Source: Frigoribacterium faeni
GTDB lineage: Bacteria > Actinomycetota > Actinomycetes > Actinomycetales > Microbacteriaceae
Length of the DNA stretch: 64,000 nucleotides
Assembly (NCBI RefSeq): GCF_011761235.1
Contig: NZ_JAAOYW010000002.1
Location: 868,001-932,000 of the forward strand
Direction of reading: 5' to 3'
Program-made: the position numbers and the translations under genes
Part shown: one piece after another, positions 62,564-64,000 of the stretch
Layout: the number at the start of each line of letters is the position of its first letter
Position numbering within the stretch: the first letter of the stretch is position 1
The notes under the pieces: model-generated
The model's input: only the letters and a program-made list of their open reading frames with translations
Database searches by the model: none
Told to the model about the DNA's origin: nothing

Positions 62564-63381
62564 GCCGGGCCCGGGCCCGCGGGGCGGACGTGGTGCCGCC
62601 CCAGCGGCAGCATCATCGGCGCGCCCGTCGTCGGGTCGTCGACGACCCGGCTGTCGAGGCCGAAGACGGCGCGGACGCACTCCTCGGTGAGCACCTCGCG
62701 CGGCGTCCCGGCGGCGTGGACCCGGCCGCCGGCCAGGGCGACGAGGTGGTCGGCGTAGCGCGCCGCCAGGTTGAGGTCGTGCAGCACCATCACGACGGTC
62801 GTGCCCCGGCTGCGGTTGAGGTCGGTGAGCAGGTCGAGCACCTCCACCTGGTGGCTCACGTCGAGGAACGTCGTCGGCTCGTCGAGCAGCAGCAGATCGG
62901 TCTGCTGCGCGAGCGCCATCGCGATCCACACCCGCTGGCGCTGGCCGCCCGAGAGCTCGTCGACGGGGCGGTCGGCCAGGGAGGTCGTCTCGGTCGCCTC
63001 CAGCGCCTCGGCGACGGCGAGGTCGTCGGCGTGGCTCCAGCGCGAGAGCAGGCCCTGGTGCGGGTGCCGGCCGCGGCCCACCAGGTCGGCGACCGTGATG
63101 CCCTCGGGCGCGACGGGCGACTGCGGCAGCAGGCCGAGGGTGCGGGCCAGCTGCCGGGCGGGGGTGCGGTGCACCTCGGCCCCGTCGAGCACGACCTGCC
63201 CGGCCCGCGGCTTCAGCAGGCGCGACATCGACCGCAGCAGCGTCGACTTGCCGCAGGCGTTCGCCCCCACGATCGCGGTCACCCGGCCGGGCGGCACGAC
63301 CAGGTCGAGGTCGTCGACGACGACGCGGTCGCCGTAGCCGAGGGTGAGGCGCTCGACGACGAGCGAGTGGTCGGTGGTCAC
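62545..63381 (-). CDS. ABC transporter ATP-binding protein, iron-siderophore (FecE/FepC) type
   Basis: This 278-aa protein starts at a GTG overlapping the permease stop (GTGA). It has Walker A GANACGKSTLL, the signature LSGGQRQR, Walker B LLLLDEPTTFLD and the H-loop. It energises import of iron chelates together with the FecCD permease upstream. The C-terminus ends AAQAQA within the hexamer repeats. The longer upstream frame is not used. Confidence 0.95.
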   Translation of the reverse strand: MTTDHSLVVERLTLGYGDRVVVDDLDLVVPPGRVTAIVGANACGKSTLLRSMSRLLKPRAGQVVLDGAEVHRTPARQLARTLGLLPQSPVAPEGITVADLVGRGRHPHQGLLSRWSHADDLAVAEALEATETTSLADRPVDELSGGQRQRVWIAMALAQQTDLLLLDEPTTFLDVSHQVEVLDLLTDLNRSRGTTVVMVLHDLNLAARYADHLVALAGGRVHAAGTPREVLTEECVRAVFGLDSRVVDDPTTGAPMMLPLGRHHVRPAGPGPAAQAQA

Positions 63382-64000
63382 AGTGATCCTCCGGCGCGGT
63401 TGGTGCGGACGATGAGCCAGATCAGGTACGGGGCGCCGAGCACGCCGGTGACGACCCCGACGGGGAACCGCGTGCCCAGCGCGAACTGCCCGACGACGTC
63501 GGCGACGAGCACGAGCAGCGCCCCGACGAGCGCCGACGGCACGAGCATCGACCCGTGCGGGCCCACGATGCGCGCCGCGATCGGGCCCGACAGGAACGCC
63601 ACGAACGCGATCGGCCCGCACGCCGCGGTGGCGAACGAGATCAGCCCGACCGCGGCGAGGATGACGACCAGCCTCGTGCGGTCGACCCGCACCCCGAGGG
63701 CCGCCGCGGCGTCGTCGCCGAGCTGCGTGGCCGCGAGGTCGCGCGAGCGCGACAGCAGCACGGGCGTCAGCACGACGAGCGCGACCAGCACCGGGACGAC
63801 CTGCGGCCAGCTCGTGCCGTTGAGGCTCCCCGTCAACCAGCGCAGCGCCTCCTGCAGGTCCCACTGCGCCGCGCCCGACAGCACGTACGCCGTCAGGCTG
63901 TCGAGCATCGCGGCCACCCCGATGCCGACGAGCACGAGCCGGGTGCCGGCGACGCCGCCCCGCTTCGACAGCAGGTAGACGAGCACGGCGACGGCCAGGC
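63378..64000 (-). CDS. FecCD-family ABC transporter permease (partial, N-terminus outside window)
   Basis: The visible 206 residues contain about six membrane segments, with ATQLGDDAAAALGVRVDRTR, GLISFATAACGPIAFVAF and PVGVVTGVLGAPYLIWLI, typical of the FecCD family. It forms the membrane channel for siderophore or vitamin B12 import. The N-terminal part lies beyond the right edge. It is coupled to the ATPase gene. Confidence 0.95.
   Translation of the reverse strand, partial: LAVAVLVYLLSKRGGVAGTRLVLVGIGVAAMLDSLTAYVLSGAAQWDLQEALRWLTGSLNGTSWPQVVPVLVALVVLTPVLLSRSRDLAATQLGDDAAAALGVRVDRTRLVVILAAVGLISFATAACGPIAFVAFLSGPIAARIVGPHGSMLVPSALVGALLVLVADVVGQFALGTRFPVGVVTGVLGAPYLIWLIVRTNRAGGSL

Noticed and set aside
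62193-62758. Plus-strand genes across the 81-bp elements
   Set aside because: The frames follow the repeats and hexamers, have no ribosome site and share no domain.

Overview
The window is high-GC (about 70%) actinobacterial chromosome centred on the replication origin. Gene order, the tRNAs and a class E sortase point to the family Microbacteriaceae. An ice-binding (DUF3494-type) protein suggests a cold or plant-surface lineage such as Frigoribacterium, Curtobacterium or Rathayibacter, but the genus cannot be fixed from the sequence alone.

Left arm (1-24.3 kb). A partial Fic gene and tRNA-Leu come first. The cell-wall and signalling operon fhaA-fhaB-pstP-rodA-pbpA-pknA follows, then pknB. 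Next are a pabA/trpG-type amidotransferase, a 53-aa membrane protein and sortase E, then crgA, a rhomboid protease, a cyclophilin and an unknown membrane protein. tRNA-Ala, tRNA-Ile, a DUF3566 protein, gyrA, gyrB, a DUF721 protein, recF, gnd and dnaN are all read leftward from the origin. Two kinds of structured repeat lie beside the tRNA genes.

Origin (24.3-26.5 kb). The dnaA-dnaN spacer carries consensus and near-consensus DnaA boxes and an AT-rich stretch, and is called oriC. dnaA is read leftward and rpmH-rnpA-yidD-yidC-khpB-rsmG rightward.

Partition and envelope region (29.6-43.7 kb). parA-parB is surrounded by five parS sites, one of them in the centre of a perfect 36-bp palindrome just after parB. 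Leftward genes ddl, an aminotransferase, trxA, trxB, murJ and a large secreted DUF6049-type protein follow. pcnA-type tRNA nucleotidyltransferase and an orphan sugar-binding lipoprotein-like gene are read rightward.

Ribosomal and helicase region (43.7-47.8 kb). This holds rpsF-ssb-rpsR-rplI, then 690 bp with a terminator, a 24-bp perfect inverted repeat and a second cluster of DnaA boxes, then dnaB.

Accessory region (47.8-64 kb). Contents are two related small proteins of a Microbacteriaceae-type family, a leftward operon with two formaldehyde-dehydrogenase-like enzymes, a DUF1345 membrane protein and a 20-codon leader ORF, and a third zinc dehydrogenase. Then come a secreted GH70-like glucanotransferase in non-permuted order with an LAFTG anchor, a MarR regulator, an LAYTG-anchored ice-binding protein, an HTH/zipper protein, a Dabb protein, a secreted protein ending in AFTG, two copies of an 81-bp inverted-repeat element, and a siderophore-type ABC transporter running off the right edge.

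The functional threads are replication and segregation, Ser/Thr-kinase-controlled wall growth, and sortase-E-anchored surface proteins whose likely sortase is encoded in the same window.
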